Shown here: positions 1 through 8,892 of the stretch, one piece after another
Numbering within the stretch: position 1 is the first letter of the stretch
How the letters are laid out: each line of letters begins with the position of its first letter
Made by a program: the position numbers and the translations under genes
The notes under the pieces: model-generated
Databases searched by the model: none
Told to the model about the DNA's origin: nothing
Seen by the model: only the letters and a program-made list of their open reading frames with translations
From: Bacillota bacterium
GTDB taxonomy: Bacteria; Bacillota; Clostridia; Lachnospirales; Lachnospiraceae
Direction: 5' to 3'
Assembly: GCA_902363515.1 (NCBI GenBank)
Contig: CABJAN010000001.1
Coordinates: 321,820-385,819 of the forward strand
Length of the DNA: 64,000 nt

Positions 1-333
1 TTAATACGCAGTCTGGTAAGTATTGTTCTGGCAGCCTTTTTCGGTCTTGCCAATTATCTGCTTCTGGACTACCCGGAAATGGGCGCCATGCAGGCTCTGA
101 AAGAAAGTCTGCGACTTATGAAAGGCAACAAAGGACGCTATGTACATCTGTACCTCAGCTTCCTGCCTCTTACTATTGTATGTATTTTCACCTGTTATAT
201 CGGTATTTTATGGCTCCTGCCCTATATGCAGACCACTCTGGCATTCTTCTATATGGATATTACCGGAGAGCTGGATAATCCTGTTGTAGATTCAGAAAAT
301 ATTCAGGATAATTCCTTTACAAATCCTTTCTAA
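1..333 (+). CDS. DUF975 family integral membrane protein, 3' part
   Basis: The reading frame is open from base 1, so the start lies outside the window; the first visible ATG (79) is internal. The 110 visible residues contain a hydrophobic stretch at the left edge, a conserved-looking patch MQALKESLRLMKGNKG, and a second hydrophobic stretch (FLPLTIVCIFTCYIGILWLL), followed by an acidic tail. A KES-x-LMKGN-K patch between membrane segments is typical of the DUF975 family, whose function is unknown. The gene ends just before a strong hairpin shared with the convergent toxin-antitoxin pair. The family assignment is by recognition of the pattern only. Confidence 0.7.
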   Translation, partial: LIRSLVSIVLAAFFGLANYLLLDYPEMGAMQALKESLRLMKGNKGRYVHLYLSFLPLTIVCIFTCYIGILWLLPYMQTTLAFFYMDITGELDNPVVDSENIQDNSFTNPF

Positions 334-357
334 AGAAAACCTAAAAAATCCAAATTG

Positions 358-396
358 AGAAATGGAGCTTCTGTTTTGCACAAAAGCTCCATTTCT
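358..396. terminator. Bidirectional terminator hairpin between convergent genes
   Basis: A perfect 13-bp inverted repeat (AGAAATGGAGCTT at 358-370 with its complement at 384-396) and a 13-base loop lie between the DUF975 gene and the converging toxin gene. Both sides carry short A/T-rich runs, so it can serve either strand. Confidence 0.75.
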
Positions 397-398
397 TC

Positions 399-728
399 TT
401 ACCTATTTGAATTTATGATTCTTTCAATATCGCGGCCACTATAAAAAATACGTACTACAGTGACAGTTCTCTCCTCATCATTCACCAGATAATAAACGAT
501 AAAATTATCCACTGGTAATTGATGCATCCCCATGGACTGCCAGGGTTCCCATTCCACTATTCTATAGCGTGCTGGCATGAAATTCAATGCCCGAATCCTT
601 TTCCTGATATGCTCCACTTGAGCAGTTGCAGTATCCTGAACCAGAAGTTCATTTGCAATATGGGCATAAATTTCCTTTAAGTCATCAAGTGCATCCTCAG
701 AGTATCTGACCATATAACTTTCTGTCAT
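399..728 (-). CDS. RelE/ParE-family toxin of a type II toxin-antitoxin pair
   Basis: 109 residues, the usual size of a RelE/ParE fold toxin. The N-terminal pattern Y-S-E-D-A-L-D-D-L-K-E-I-Y-x-H-I-A and the C-terminal IVYYLVNDEERTVTVVRIFYSGRD are typical of the superfamily (an R-x-x-D/E near the C-terminus after paired beta strands). Family members either cleave ribosome-bound mRNA or poison gyrase; the sequence alone does not decide which. Its ATG overlaps the TGA of the upstream antitoxin (ATGA at 725-728), so the two are translationally coupled and the antitoxin comes first, as usual for relBE-like operons. Confidence 0.85.
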   Translation of the reverse strand: MTESYMVRYSEDALDDLKEIYAHIANELLVQDTATAQVEHIRKRIRALNFMPARYRIVEWEPWQSMGMHQLPVDNFIVYYLVNDEERTVTVVRIFYSGRDIERIINSNR

Positions 729-1030
729 ATATCAAACTCCTTCGCAAGTATCGCATCCACTTCATCAGCAGAATACACTTTTCCTGCTTTGATAGAATCA
801 ATGCCTTTTTGAAGTTCTGCATCTAGCTGCTCTCTGGCTATTGCGCCAACAGCTACAGGTTTTGAAGAAGGAAGACGCAAATCAAATGGCATCCCTTTTT
901 GCAGTACAATCTGGCTATAAAGCATCTGAATTGCACTTGACGGAGAAATGCCAAGCTGAGAAAGAATTTCTTCTGCACTGTCCTTGAGATTGGTATCTAT
1001 TCTTGCATATACCGCAGATGTGTTCGCCAT
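725..1030 (-). CDS. RelB/DinJ-family antitoxin
   Basis: 101 residues starting MANTSAVYARIDTNLKDSAE, the classical opening of DinJ/RelB ribbon-helix-helix antitoxins, which bind both the operator and the partner toxin. The start at 1030 is chosen because it has a good Shine-Dalgarno (AGGAGGCGATATT-ATG) and matches the family N-terminus; a longer reading frame to 1093 would run into the upstream gene. The C-terminal part (LDAELQKGIDSIKAGKVYSADEVDAILAKEF) would wrap the toxin. It lies 11 bases downstream of the proposed homoserine kinase gene on the same strand, with no room for a separate terminator, so read-through is possible. Confidence 0.85.
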   Translation of the reverse strand: MANTSAVYARIDTNLKDSAEEILSQLGISPSSAIQMLYSQIVLQKGMPFDLRLPSSKPVAVGAIAREQLDAELQKGIDSIKAGKVYSADEVDAILAKEFDI

Positions 1031-1041
1031 AATATCGCCTC

Positions 1042-2298
1042 CTAGTTTTCTTTTATCATACTCTCTTTCGCTTTCATTTGCAAGCATTTGCAAGAATTTT
1101 CTTCAAACAAATACCCCAGCATTTCATATCCCTTTTCCAGAACCTTCCCGCTTTTCTCCGCTTCTTCCTCATTATATTTCCGGCAATGTTTCTCCTTTTT
1201 CCTGCTGTCATACAACAGGTACGGAACCGGATTTCCTGTATGGGTTTTCACATGGATTGGCGTTGGATGATCCGGAAGAATCAACATCCGATAATCCTCC
1301 CCTGAAGCATCCAGGCCTTCTTTCACCAGACGGATAACTCTCTCATCCAGATACTCAATAGCCTGGACTTTTTTCTCAATGCTGCCCTGATGCCCCATTT
1401 CGTCCGGCGCTTCCACATGAATATAGGCAAAATCAAAGGAATCCTTTAAAAGAGCATTTAATGCTGCCCTGGCCTTTCCCTCATAATCGGTATGCAGACC
1501 ACCTGTAGCTCCTTCCACGGTAAGATTCACCATGCCCGTTCCAACAGCAATCCCTTTGAGCAAATCCACTGCTGAAATCATGGCTCCTTTTTTGTGAAAC
1601 TTCTCTTTGAAATCCGTAAGCTGTGGTTTTGTCCCTGCTCCCCAGAGCCAGAGACTGTTTCCCGGATTCAGTCCCTTTTTCTTCCGTTCCTGATTAATGG
1701 GATGATTGACAAGAATCTCATAACTTTTTCTTTGCAAATCCAGTAGCGGCTTTTCCTCTGCCACATAGTCGCCTATAACCATTCCCCTGATATCATGGGG
1801 CGGTGTAAGGGGAACTACCATCCCCTGTTTCCAAATCAGGCAATGGCGGTAGCTGGTTCCCACATAAAACTGGAAAATTTCATTCTGAAGTTCCCGCTTC
1901 ACTGCATCCAGAAGTTCTTCTGCTTCCTGAGTACTGATTTCGTCTGCACTGTGGTCCAGAATATGCTTTTCCTCATAGACTTCTTCCTCTTCAGAAAGAG
2001 TCACCAGGTTTGCCCGGATGGCAACGTCTCCCTCTTTCAAATCAACTCCTATATTCAGAGCCTCTAAAGGAGAGCGCCCGGAATAATACACCTTTGGGTC
2101 ATATCCCAGCACAGACAGATTGGCTGTATCGCTTCCCGGACTCATGCCATCTGGTACAGTCTTCACCATGCCAATCTCCCCCCGCTCTGCCAGCATATCC
2201 ATCATCGGTGTGTTGGCAAAACCAAGAGGTGTCTTTCCTCCCAGTTCTTCTAAAGGCTCATCTGCCATTCCATCTCCCAGAACCACAATATATTTCAT
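1042..2298 (-). CDS. ApgM-type phosphoglycerate mutase-like protein, proposed homoserine kinase
   Basis: 418 residues of the alkaline phosphatase superfamily, archaeal-type cofactor-independent phosphoglycerate mutase branch. Visible metal-site motifs include VVLGDGMAD at the N-terminus, the active-site serine region DGMSPGSDTANLSVLGYDP, and near the C-terminus HVEAPDEMGHQG and LILPDHPTPIHVKTHTGNPVP. This branch is annotated as a proposed homoserine kinase where it sits with threonine genes. Here it directly follows hom: the hom stop codon (TAG at 2312-2310) lies within the Shine-Dalgarno region of this gene. The second ATG (2298) is preferred because GAGG sits 8 bases before it but only 2 before the first ATG (2304). 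No thrB or thrC is visible in the window. True phosphoglycerate mutase activity remains the alternative. Confidence 0.85.
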   Translation of the reverse strand: MKYIVVLGDGMADEPLEELGGKTPLGFANTPMMDMLAERGEIGMVKTVPDGMSPGSDTANLSVLGYDPKVYYSGRSPLEALNIGVDLKEGDVAIRANLVTLSEEEEVYEEKHILDHSADEISTQEAEELLDAVKRELQNEIFQFYVGTSYRHCLIWKQGMVVPLTPPHDIRGMVIGDYVAEEKPLLDLQRKSYEILVNHPINQERKKKGLNPGNSLWLWGAGTKPQLTDFKEKFHKKGAMISAVDLLKGIAVGTGMVNLTVEGATGGLHTDYEGKARAALNALLKDSFDFAYIHVEAPDEMGHQGSIEKKVQAIEYLDERVIRLVKEGLDASGEDYRMLILPDHPTPIHVKTHTGNPVPYLLYDSRKKEKHCRKYNEEEAEKSGKVLEKGYEMLGYLFEENSCKCLQMKAKESMIKEN

Positions 2299-2309
2299 AC
2301 GCATTTCCT

Positions 2310-3527
2310 CTATGCTTTAATACGAATTCTGCTTACCATATTCTGCAGCTTCGATGCTTTTTCATCAAAAGCACCTTCGCTCATTTTCTCTGTAATAAAC
2401 CCAAACTCATCTTCCAGTTCTGGCAGCAGCACAAGCTTTCCCTTGCCCAAAACTGCTTCTGCTTCCTGGAGTCCTGTTTCCTGATTTCCTTTTATACGTA
2501 CAAAAAATCTATGCTGCACATCCTTTACATCCACCATATCCAGTCCATGGCTGCTCCAGCTCATCATAACTGTTTTGTTCAAATGTTTGGCGCAGTCCAC
2601 CACATCTGCCACCACAGCGCTGGCTGTTGGCAGTTTTCCCGCGCCGCTTCCATAGAACATAGCGTCTCCCAGTACATTTCCATGTACAAAAATACCATTA
2701 AATACACCATTGACACTATACAACGGACTGTCCTTACCTACCAGCACCGGAGATACCATGGCATAAAAGCGGTTGTCTTTTCTCTTGCTGGTAGCCAGAA
2801 GCTTAATACTCATGCCCATAGCATTGGCATACTTCATATCCTCCACTGTAATTTTGGTAATTCCTTCTGTATAAACTTTCTCATAATCCACATGAGACCC
2901 ATAAGCCAGAGAGGAAAGAATAGCAATCTTTCTGCAGGCATCATATCCTTCCACATCGGCCTCTGGATTGCGCTCTGCATATCCCAGTTCCTGGGCCTCC
3001 TTTAACACAGTATCAAAATCTCTGTACTTCTCCGCCATTTCTGTAAGAATGTAGTTGGTGGTTCCGTTTAAAATACCGGAAATCTCGTCAATCTCATCTG
3101 CTGTAAGAGAAGAATTCAAAGGACGGATAATCGGAATTCCTCCTCCACAGCTTGCCTCAAACATGTAGTTTACACCTTTTTGGGCAGCCAGCTTCATAAG
3201 CTCCTGTCCATGCCTTGCCACCAGCTCCTTGTTAGAGGTACATACGCACTTACCTGCTTCCAGGGCTCTCTTTGTAAAGGTATAAGCCGGTTCTACGCCG
3301 CCCATGACTTCTACCACAATCTTGACATCCGGGTCATTTACAATCTGCTCATAATCATGAACCAGAATCTTCTCAACAGAACTTCCCGGAAATTCTCTCA
3401 AATCCAGCACATATTTAATGCTGATTTCATCTCTCGCCCGCTTCTTAATACTTTCATAATTTGTCTCTATGACCTCAACAACCCCTGAACCCACTGTGCC
3501 ATAGCCTAATACTGCAATCTGAATCAT
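2310..3527 (-). CDS. hom: Homoserine dehydrogenase
   Basis: 405 residues. It catalyses NAD(P)H-dependent reduction of aspartate semialdehyde to homoserine, the branch point to threonine and methionine. The N-terminal Rossmann motif VLGYGTVGSGV, the central FEASCGGGIPIIRPL and GILNGTTNYIL signatures and the GYAERNPEADVEGYDACRK active-site lysine region are all visible. Residues from about 320 onward form an ACT regulatory domain, which in this family usually gives threonine feedback inhibition. Start at 3527 has AAGGAGAGACAGT-ATG. It lies 26 bases after an ACT-domain gene and directly before the proposed homoserine kinase, giving a compact threonine-branch cluster. Confidence 0.97.
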   Translation of the reverse strand: MIQIAVLGYGTVGSGVVEVIETNYESIKKRARDEISIKYVLDLREFPGSSVEKILVHDYEQIVNDPDVKIVVEVMGGVEPAYTFTKRALEAGKCVCTSNKELVARHGQELMKLAAQKGVNYMFEASCGGGIPIIRPLNSSLTADEIDEISGILNGTTNYILTEMAEKYRDFDTVLKEAQELGYAERNPEADVEGYDACRKIAILSSLAYGSHVDYEKVYTEGITKITVEDMKYANAMGMSIKLLATSKRKDNRFYAMVSPVLVGKDSPLYSVNGVFNGIFVHGNVLGDAMFYGSGAGKLPTASAVVADVVDCAKHLNKTVMMSWSSHGLDMVDVKDVQHRFFVRIKGNQETGLQEAEAVLGKGKLVLLPELEDEFGFITEKMSEGAFDEKASKLQNMVSRIRIKA

Positions 3528-3553
3528 ACTGTCTCTCCTTTTGTCTTTTCTCT

Positions 3554-3997
3554 CTACTCTCTTCCTAAAATCTTCAGATAATGGACTCCTTCAATATGCT
3601 CAATATGCTCCACCATAGCGGCTGCATCTCCCTGAGTCTCCGCAATAGTCACACTCAGGGTCAAAGTAGCGATTCCATTCATTGGAATACTCTGGTGAAT
3701 CGTTAATATATTTCCATGGAATTTTGCAATGGTTCCCAGAACAGCCGAAAGCAGTCCCGGCTCGTCCTCCATCTGAATAATAAAAGTAATATTCTCCCCC
3801 CTTGTCTTTTCTTTAAACGGGAAAATATCATCCTTATATTTATAAAAAGAACTTCTGCTAATTCCCACAGCTTCTACTGCTTCCTGCACAGTTGCAGATT
3901 TTTGAATATCCAGAAGCCTCTTGGCTTCCACTACTTTCAGCAGTACATCCGGCACTGCCTTTTCTGTCACTACAAAATATCTCCGATTATCTGCCAT
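3554..3997 (-). CDS. ACT domain-containing protein (UPF0735/PheB-like)
   Basis: 147 residues. The N-terminal half contains a helix-turn-helix-like segment (VQEAVEAVGISRSSFYKYKDDIFPF) and the C-terminal half is an ACT domain (ITFIIQMEDEPGLLSAVLGTIAKFHGNILTIHQ). This arrangement matches the UPF0735/PheB-like family commonly found beside homoserine dehydrogenase. ACT domains bind amino acids, so a regulatory role in the threonine/aromatic pathway is plausible but not shown. It sits between prfB and hom with short spacings (29 and 26 bases) on the same strand. Confidence 0.88.
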   Translation of the reverse strand: MADNRRYFVVTEKAVPDVLLKVVEAKRLLDIQKSATVQEAVEAVGISRSSFYKYKDDIFPFKEKTRGENITFIIQMEDEPGLLSAVLGTIAKFHGNILTIHQSIPMNGIATLTLSVTIAETQGDAAAMVEHIEHIEGVHYLKILGRE

Positions 3998-4026
3998 AAT
4001 TCTACCTTTGTTTTTTCAAAACTTAA

Positions 4027-5145
4027 CTATTTTTCCTTTTTCCCAAGAGCTACCCACTTCAAGTATGCATTGATAAAGTTATCAATATTTCCATTCATCA
4101 CTGCATCCACATTTCCTGATTCTTCATTTGTCCGGTGGTCTTTTACCATGGTGTAAGGCTGCATAACGTAAGAACGAATCTGATTTCCCCAGCCTATTTC
4201 TGTCAGCTCACCCTGGATTCCAGACAGCTTCTTTTCATTTTCCTGCTGTTTTAATAAATACAGCTTTGCTTTCAGCATCTGCATGGCCTTATCCTTATTC
4301 TGGAACTGAGAACGCTCATTCTGACACTGTACCACAATTCCTGTAGGAAGATGGGTAATACGGATGGCAGAAGACGTTTTATTAATATGCTGTCCACCGG
4401 CACCACTGGAACGATAGGTATCGATTCTCAAATCATCCTGATTAATTTCAACATCCACATCTTCCTCAATATCCGGCATAACATCACAGGAAACAAAGGA
4501 AGTCTGACGTTTTCCCGCAGCATTAAACGGAGAAATACGCACCAGACGGTGAACGCCTTTTTCGGATTTTAAATATCCGTAGGCATTTTCCCCATTCACC
4601 TGGAAGGTAACGGATTTAATTCCCGCTTCCTCCCCGTCCAGATAGTCCAAAACCTCTGTAGAAAATCCCTGTCGGTCTGCCCATCTGAGATACATGCGGT
4701 ACAGCATACTGGCCCAGTCACAGGATTCTGTTCCGCCGGCTCCTGCATGAAGAGTCACAATGGCATTATCCTTGTCATATTCTCCGGAAAGTAATGTCTT
4801 AATTCTGATATGCTCAAAGTCCCTCTGAAATTCCTCCAGCATTTCCTGAATATCCGGAATCACAGAAGCATCCTCTTCTTCATATCCCATTTCAATCATA
4901 AGCTCAATCTCTTCTTTCTGATTCTGAAGCTTATGATAGATTTCAATGTCTCCCTTTAAAGAGCTTAATTCTTTCATCATCTTCTGGGAACGTTCTGCAT
5001 CATCCCAGAAATCAGGCGCTTCCATTTCCCTCTCTAATTCTTCTACTCTCTGTTCTTTGTTCTCCAAATCCAGAGAATCCCGTACCTCTTTCAGAGGCTG
5101 TTCATAACCATTTAATGTATATTTAAACTGATCTAATTCCACCAT
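4027..5145 (-). CDS. prfB: Peptide chain release factor 2
   Basis: 372 residues, full length for RF2. It recognises UGA and UAA stop codons and triggers peptidyl-tRNA hydrolysis. The GGQ motif is present (SSGAGGQHINKT), as is the SPF recognition tripeptide (VHRLVRISPFNAAGKRQTSF). The gene is in one continuous frame: the region where many prfB genes carry a CUU-UGA +1 frameshift reads straight through as EVRDSLDLENKEQ, so autoregulatory frameshifting is absent. ATG at 5145 is preceded by AAGGAGAGATTTGCTAT. It is downstream of secA, a conserved Firmicutes order. Confidence 0.97.
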   Translation of the reverse strand: MVELDQFKYTLNGYEQPLKEVRDSLDLENKEQRVEELEREMEAPDFWDDAERSQKMMKELSSLKGDIEIYHKLQNQKEEIELMIEMGYEEEDASVIPDIQEMLEEFQRDFEHIRIKTLLSGEYDKDNAIVTLHAGAGGTESCDWASMLYRMYLRWADRQGFSTEVLDYLDGEEAGIKSVTFQVNGENAYGYLKSEKGVHRLVRISPFNAAGKRQTSFVSCDVMPDIEEDVDVEINQDDLRIDTYRSSGAGGQHINKTSSAIRITHLPTGIVVQCQNERSQFQNKDKAMQMLKAKLYLLKQQENEKKLSGIQGELTEIGWGNQIRSYVMQPYTMVKDHRTNEESGNVDAVMNGNIDNFINAYLKWVALGKKEK

Positions 5146-5160
5146 ATAGCAAATCTCTCC

Positions 5161-5403
5161 TTACTCTTCGTCTATTTCCACTGTTACCATATAGATACTC
5201 ACTTGCTGTTCTACCTTTACCACAGTTCCCGTAAGCTTTTTCAGAGGTTTCTTTAAATTACTGGACATAGCCTCTGCGGGCTTTATGGTATAATAATACA
5301 TCATTCCAGCCATGGTAAGAGCCTGATCCTCTTTTAGCTCTACCCTGTCTCCCTCTTTTACAAGACCTTCCCGCTCCATTGTAAAATCTACCATTTGTCC
5401 CAT
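5161..5403 (-). CDS. Small hypothetical protein between secA and prfB
   Basis: 80 residues, starting MGQMVDFTMEREGLVKEGDR. The second ATG (5403) is chosen because AGGAGG lies 7 bases before it and only 1 before the first ATG (5409). The protein is soluble, with a beta-rich feel (LTGTVVKVEQQVSIYMVTVEID at the C-terminus) and a mid-region MAGMMYYYTIKPAEAMSSNLKKPLKKL. No known domain is recognised. Its position, with 15 bases to prfB, suggests co-transcription and thus real expression. Confidence 0.65.
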   Translation of the reverse strand: MGQMVDFTMEREGLVKEGDRVELKEDQALTMAGMMYYYTIKPAEAMSSNLKKPLKKLTGTVVKVEQQVSIYMVTVEIDEE

Positions 5404-5425
5404 ATCCATTCCTCCTAACCAAATA

Positions 5426-5463
5426 AACTGCTGCAGCTACAGTTTCCCGTACCTACAGCAGTT
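5426..5463 (-). terminator. Hairpin after secA
   Basis: An 8-bp perfect inverted repeat (AACTGCTG at 5426-5433, CAGCAGTT at 5456-5463) lies immediately downstream of secA. The T tract on the minus strand is short and interrupted, so it may be a weak terminator or an mRNA-stabilising stem with partial read-through into the prfB unit. Confidence 0.45.
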
Positions 5464-5474
5464 CTCATTATACT

Positions 5475-8045
5475 TTATACTGGCTTCCTGCCGCAGCACT
5501 GCTTATATTTCTTGCCGCTGCCGCATGGGCAGGGATCATTTGGATAGACTTTCTTCTCTGCTCTTTGTACTGGTTTTTTAGGCCCAGTCTCATCCTTATT
5601 GGTTCCTGTCACTTGTGCTACCTGTTCTCTCTCTACCTTATGCTCCAAACGTACATGGTACAGCAGTCTTAACGTAGCCTCCTGAATAGACGCAATCATA
5701 CCGTCAAACATTTCATAAGCCTGCATCTTGTATTCTACCTTCGGATCTCTCTGTCCATACGCCTGAAGACCGATTCCCTGGCGGAGCTGATCCATATCAT
5801 CAATATGATCCATCCATTTCTGGTCAATAACTTTCAGAAGAATCACACGTTCCAGCTCACGAAGCTGCTCTGCTTCCGGGAACTCTGCTTCTTTTTCTTC
5901 GTAAAGTTTTACTGCCTGCTCTTTTAAGTCTTGTTTTACCTGATTTTTCTTCTTTCCTTTTACATCTTCCAGTGTCAAAGGCTTTAATGGAATCGTAGGA
6001 AGCAGCACTGCATTGATTTCTCCTAAATCCCATTCTTCCTGGTCTACATCATCAGACAGACACATATCTACGGTATGGTCTACAGTATCTGTAATCATCT
6101 TATAAATAGAGTCACGCATGTTTGCTCCATCCAGAACCATACGTCTCTCTTTATAAATAATTTCCCTTTGTTCATTATTTACCTGGTCATACTCCAACAG
6201 GTTTTTACGGATACCATAGTTATTTCCTTCAATCTTCTTCTGGGCTTTTTCAATAGCACTGGAAAGCATTTTATGCTCAATCTGCTCATTTTCTGCTACC
6301 CCAAGAGACTGGAATACTTTCATCAGTTTTTCAGAACCGAAAAGACGCATTAAATCATCTTCCAGAGAAATATAGAATCTGGATTCACCCGGGTCTCCCT
6401 GACGTCCGGAACGTCCACGAAGCTGATTGTCAATACGTCTGGACTCATGACGCTCTGTACCAATAATCTTCAGACCGCCTGCTGCTTTTGCCACATCGTC
6501 CAGTTTAATATCCGTACCACGTCCGGCCATATTCGTAGCAATGGTTACATTTCCGGCTTCTCCGGCATGAGCTACGATTTCAGCCTCCTGCTCGTGGAAT
6601 TTCGCATTTAATACCTGGTGCTTAATACCCTCTCTGTTCAACATCCGGCTTAAAAGCTCTGAAGTCTCAATAGTAATCGTACCGACAAGCACCGGCTGTT
6701 TCTTGGCATGGGCTTCTTTTACTGCCTCCACTACAGCCCGGAATTTTTCCTTTTTGGTCATATAAACTGCATCATCCAGGTCAATACGCGCTACCGGCTT
6801 ATTGGTAGGAATTTCAATAACATCCATTCCATAAATATCACGAAACTCCTGCTCTTCTGTAAGGGCAGTACCTGTCATACCGGATTTCTTTGCATATTTA
6901 TTAAAGAAGTTCTGGAAGGTAATGGTTGCCAGAGTCTTACTCTCTCTTCTTACCTTTACGTGCTCCTTTGCTTCAATAGCCTGGTGAAGACCATCGGAAT
7001 ATCTTCTTCCCGGCATAATACGTCCGGTAAATTCATCTACAATTAAAACTTCATCATCTTTTACCACATAATCCTGGTCACGGAACATGAGATAATGAGC
7101 CCGAAGAGCCAGAATCATATTGTGCTGGATTTCCAGGTTTTCCGGGTCTGCCAGGTTTTCAATATGGAAGAAATTCTCAACCTTTTTCACACCCTGTTCT
7201 GTAAGGTTTACGATTTTATCCTTCTCATTAACAATGAAATCACCGGTTTCTGTAATTTCTTCTCCCATAATGGCAGTCATTTTCGTCATTTCTCCGCTGG
7301 CTTCTCCACGCTCTAACTGTTTTGCCAGGATGTCGCAGACCTCATAGAGCTTGGTAGATTTGCCGCTCTGTCCGGAAATAATCAAAGGAGTACGTGCCTC
7401 ATCAATCAAAACAGAGTCCACCTCATCAATGATGGCATAATGAAGGTCTCTCTGTACCAGCTGCTCTTTATAAATAACCATGTTATCACGAAGATAGTCA
7501 AATCCCAGTTCATTGTTGGTAACATAGGTAATATCACAGGCATACTGTTCCCGTCTCTCATCATTTTTCATGTCATTTAAAACCACACCAACAGTCAGTC
7601 CTAAAAATTCATGAACCTTTCCCATCCACTGGGCATCACGGTGAGCCAGGTAATCATTGACCGTTACAACGTGAACACCTTTTCCTTCCAGAGCATTTAA
7701 GTAAGCTGGAAGTGTAGATACCAGAGTCTTACCTTCACCGGTTCTCATCTCTGCAATACGACCTTGGTGAAGAATGATACCACCGATTAACTGCACCCGG
7801 TAATGCTCCATACCAAGAACACGCTTTGCAGCCTCTCTTACGGTTGCAAAAGCTTCCGGAAGAAGCTGGTCCAGAGTCTCCCCTTTTTCCAGACGGTTTT
7901 TATACTCTCTGGTCTTTCCCCGCAGTTCTTCATCTGTCAAAGCCTGCATGGTTGGCCGGAGAGCTTCGATTTTATCCACGGTAGAGTAGATACGTTTCAA
8001 TTCTCTCTCACTGTGTGTTCCAAACATTTTTTTTATGATATTCAT
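5475..8045 (-). CDS. secA: Protein translocase ATPase SecA
   Basis: 856 residues. SecA is the motor that pushes preproteins through SecYEG. Visible motifs are Walker A (EMRTGEGKT), Walker B ([18 protein letters not shown]), [15 protein letters not shown], the helicase-like [10 protein letters not shown] and [28 protein letters not shown], and a C-terminal zinc-binding motif [13 protein letters not shown]. Length and domain order match the standard Firmicutes enzyme, with a linker before the zinc tail. GGGAG lies 9 bases before the ATG. It follows hpf, the usual order in this phylum. Confidence 0.98.
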   Translation of the reverse strand: MNIIKKMFGTHSERELKRIYSTVDKIEALRPTMQALTDEELRGKTREYKNRLEKGETLDQLLPEAFATVREAAKRVLGMEHYRVQLIGGIILHQGRIAEMRTGEGKTLVSTLPAYLNALEGKGVHVVTVNDYLAHRDAQWMGKVHEFLGLTVGVVLNDMKNDERREQYACDITYVTNNELGFDYLRDNMVIYKEQLVQRDLHYAIIDEVDSVLIDEARTPLIISGQSGKSTKLYEVCDILAKQLERGEASGEMTKMTAIMGEEITETGDFIVNEKDKIVNLTEQGVKKVENFFHIENLADPENLEIQHNMILALRAHYLMFRDQDYVVKDDEVLIVDEFTGRIMPGRRYSDGLHQAIEAKEHVKVRRESKTLATITFQNFFNKYAKKSGMTGTALTEEQEFRDIYGMDVIEIPTNKPVARIDLDDAVYMTKKEKFRAVVEAVKEAHAKKQPVLVGTITIETSELLSRMLNREGIKHQVLNAKFHEQEAEIVAHAGEAGNVTIATNMAGRGTDIKLDDVAKAAGGLKIIGTERHESRRIDNQLRGRSGRQGDPGESRFYISLEDDLMRLFGSEKLMKVFQSLGVAENEQIEHKMLSSAIEKAQKKIEGNNYGIRKNLLEYDQVNNEQREIIYKERRMVLDGANMRDSIYKMITDTVDHTVDMCLSDDVDQEEWDLGEINAVLLPTIPLKPLTLEDVKGKKKNQVKQDLKEQAVKLYEEKEAEFPEAEQLRELERVILLKVIDQKWMDHIDDMDQLRQGIGLQAYGQRDPKVEYKMQAYEMFDGMIASIQEATLRLLYHVRLEHKVEREQVAQVTGTNKDETGPKKPVQRAEKKVYPNDPCPCGSGKKYKQCCGRKPV

Positions 8046-8131
8046 GTACTATTACTCCCAAAATCTATAGATTTTAACACTCTTAGCAAATATTGTAACA
8101 CTTTCCGCCTCTTTACACAACATCTAAAAAC

Positions 8132-8166
8132 ACAAAAAAGAGGAGCTGTCCCTCAGATACAGCCCC
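8132..8166 (-). terminator. Rho-independent terminator after hpf
   Basis: On the minus strand GGGGCTGT pairs with ACAGCTCC (8-bp stem, 9-base loop) and is followed by TCTTTTTTG. It separates hpf from secA, so secA probably has its own promoter in the following 90 bases or depends on read-through. Confidence 0.75.
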
Positions 8167-8223
8167 ACTTTTGTCACTTTACTTTTGAAATTGTTTTATT
8201 TCCCACTGAAAAGGGGAAGTTTC

Positions 8224-8754
8224 TCAGCCAAAATCCGGCTCAATGAGTCCATAGGTGTTGCCTTTTCTCTTATAAACAACATTGACTTCCTCTGTCTCTG
8301 CGTTTAAGAATACAAAGAAATTATGACCTAACAGTTCCATCTGTACACAGGCGTCTTCCGGATACATGGGCTTGAAGCCAAATTTCTTGGTACGAATGAT
8401 TTTAATTTCATTTCCATCGTCTTCGAAATCCTTCTCTACAAATTCCGGCTGAAAACCTGCACTTTGTTTTTTGTCAATAATTTTATTTTTGTACTTTCTT
8501 AACTGTCTTTCAATAATCTCCTCTACCAGGTCAATGGAAACATACATATCGCTGCTTACCTGTTCGGAACGGATAATATTTCCTTTTACAGGAATGGTAA
8601 CTTCAATTTTCTGTCTTTCTTTTTCAACGCTAAGTGTAACAATCACTTCCGTGTCAGAGGTAAAGTATTTCTCCAATTTCCCCAGCTTGTCTTCTACTGC
8701 ACTTTTAAGGCCTTCTGTAACGTCAATGTTCTTTCCGCTTATTACAAACTTCAT
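8224..8754 (-). CDS. hpf: Long-form ribosome hibernation promoting factor
   Basis: 176 residues. The N-terminal S30AE/RaiA domain (MKFVISGKNIDVTEGLKSAVEDKLGK) is followed by a linker and the C-terminal dimerisation domain (IIRTKKFGFKPMYPEDACVQMELLGHNFFVF), the long-form arrangement that makes 100S ribosome dimers in stationary phase. The ATG at 8754 is preferred over a TTG three codons earlier because of its family N-terminus and GGGG spaced 9 bases ahead. A consensus-like promoter lies about 65 bases upstream. Confidence 0.93.
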   Translation of the reverse strand: MKFVISGKNIDVTEGLKSAVEDKLGKLEKYFTSDTEVIVTLSVEKERQKIEVTIPVKGNIIRSEQVSSDMYVSIDLVEEIIERQLRKYKNKIIDKKQSAGFQPEFVEKDFEDDGNEIKIIRTKKFGFKPMYPEDACVQMELLGHNFFVFLNAETEEVNVVYKRKGNTYGLIEPDFG

Positions 8755-8817
8755 TCTGTCCAACCCCTTTTACGTGTATTTTACATAGGCAATGGTGCCG
8801 CCCTGTAATGTATTCTT

Positions 8818-8846
8818 ATTATATCAATATTCCTCCATTTATTCAA
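8818..8846 (-). promoter_or_regulatory. Sigma-A-type promoter for hpf
   Basis: Read on the minus strand: -35 TTGAAT (8846-8841), 17-base spacer, -10 TATAAT (8823-8818). The -10 is perfect and the -35 has two mismatches. Confidence 0.7.
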
Positions 8847-8892
8847 CAGTTTTTAGATAATTTAGAAACAAATTATATTTTTGTATACTCTT

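Noticed and set aside
725..1093. 122-codon form of the antitoxin
   Set aside because: It would overlap the apgM-type gene; the ATG at 1030 has the good ribosome site and the DinJ/RelB N-terminus.
2010..3005. 331-codon plus-strand frame opposite hom and apgM
   Set aside because: It is antisense to two well-supported conserved genes, has no ribosome site, and its translation is rich in Cys, His and Phe typical of a shadow frame.
5100..5180. Possible frameshift site at the start of prfB
   Set aside because: The reading frame is continuous from ATG 5145, without an in-frame UGA, and the N-terminus aligns with normal RF2.
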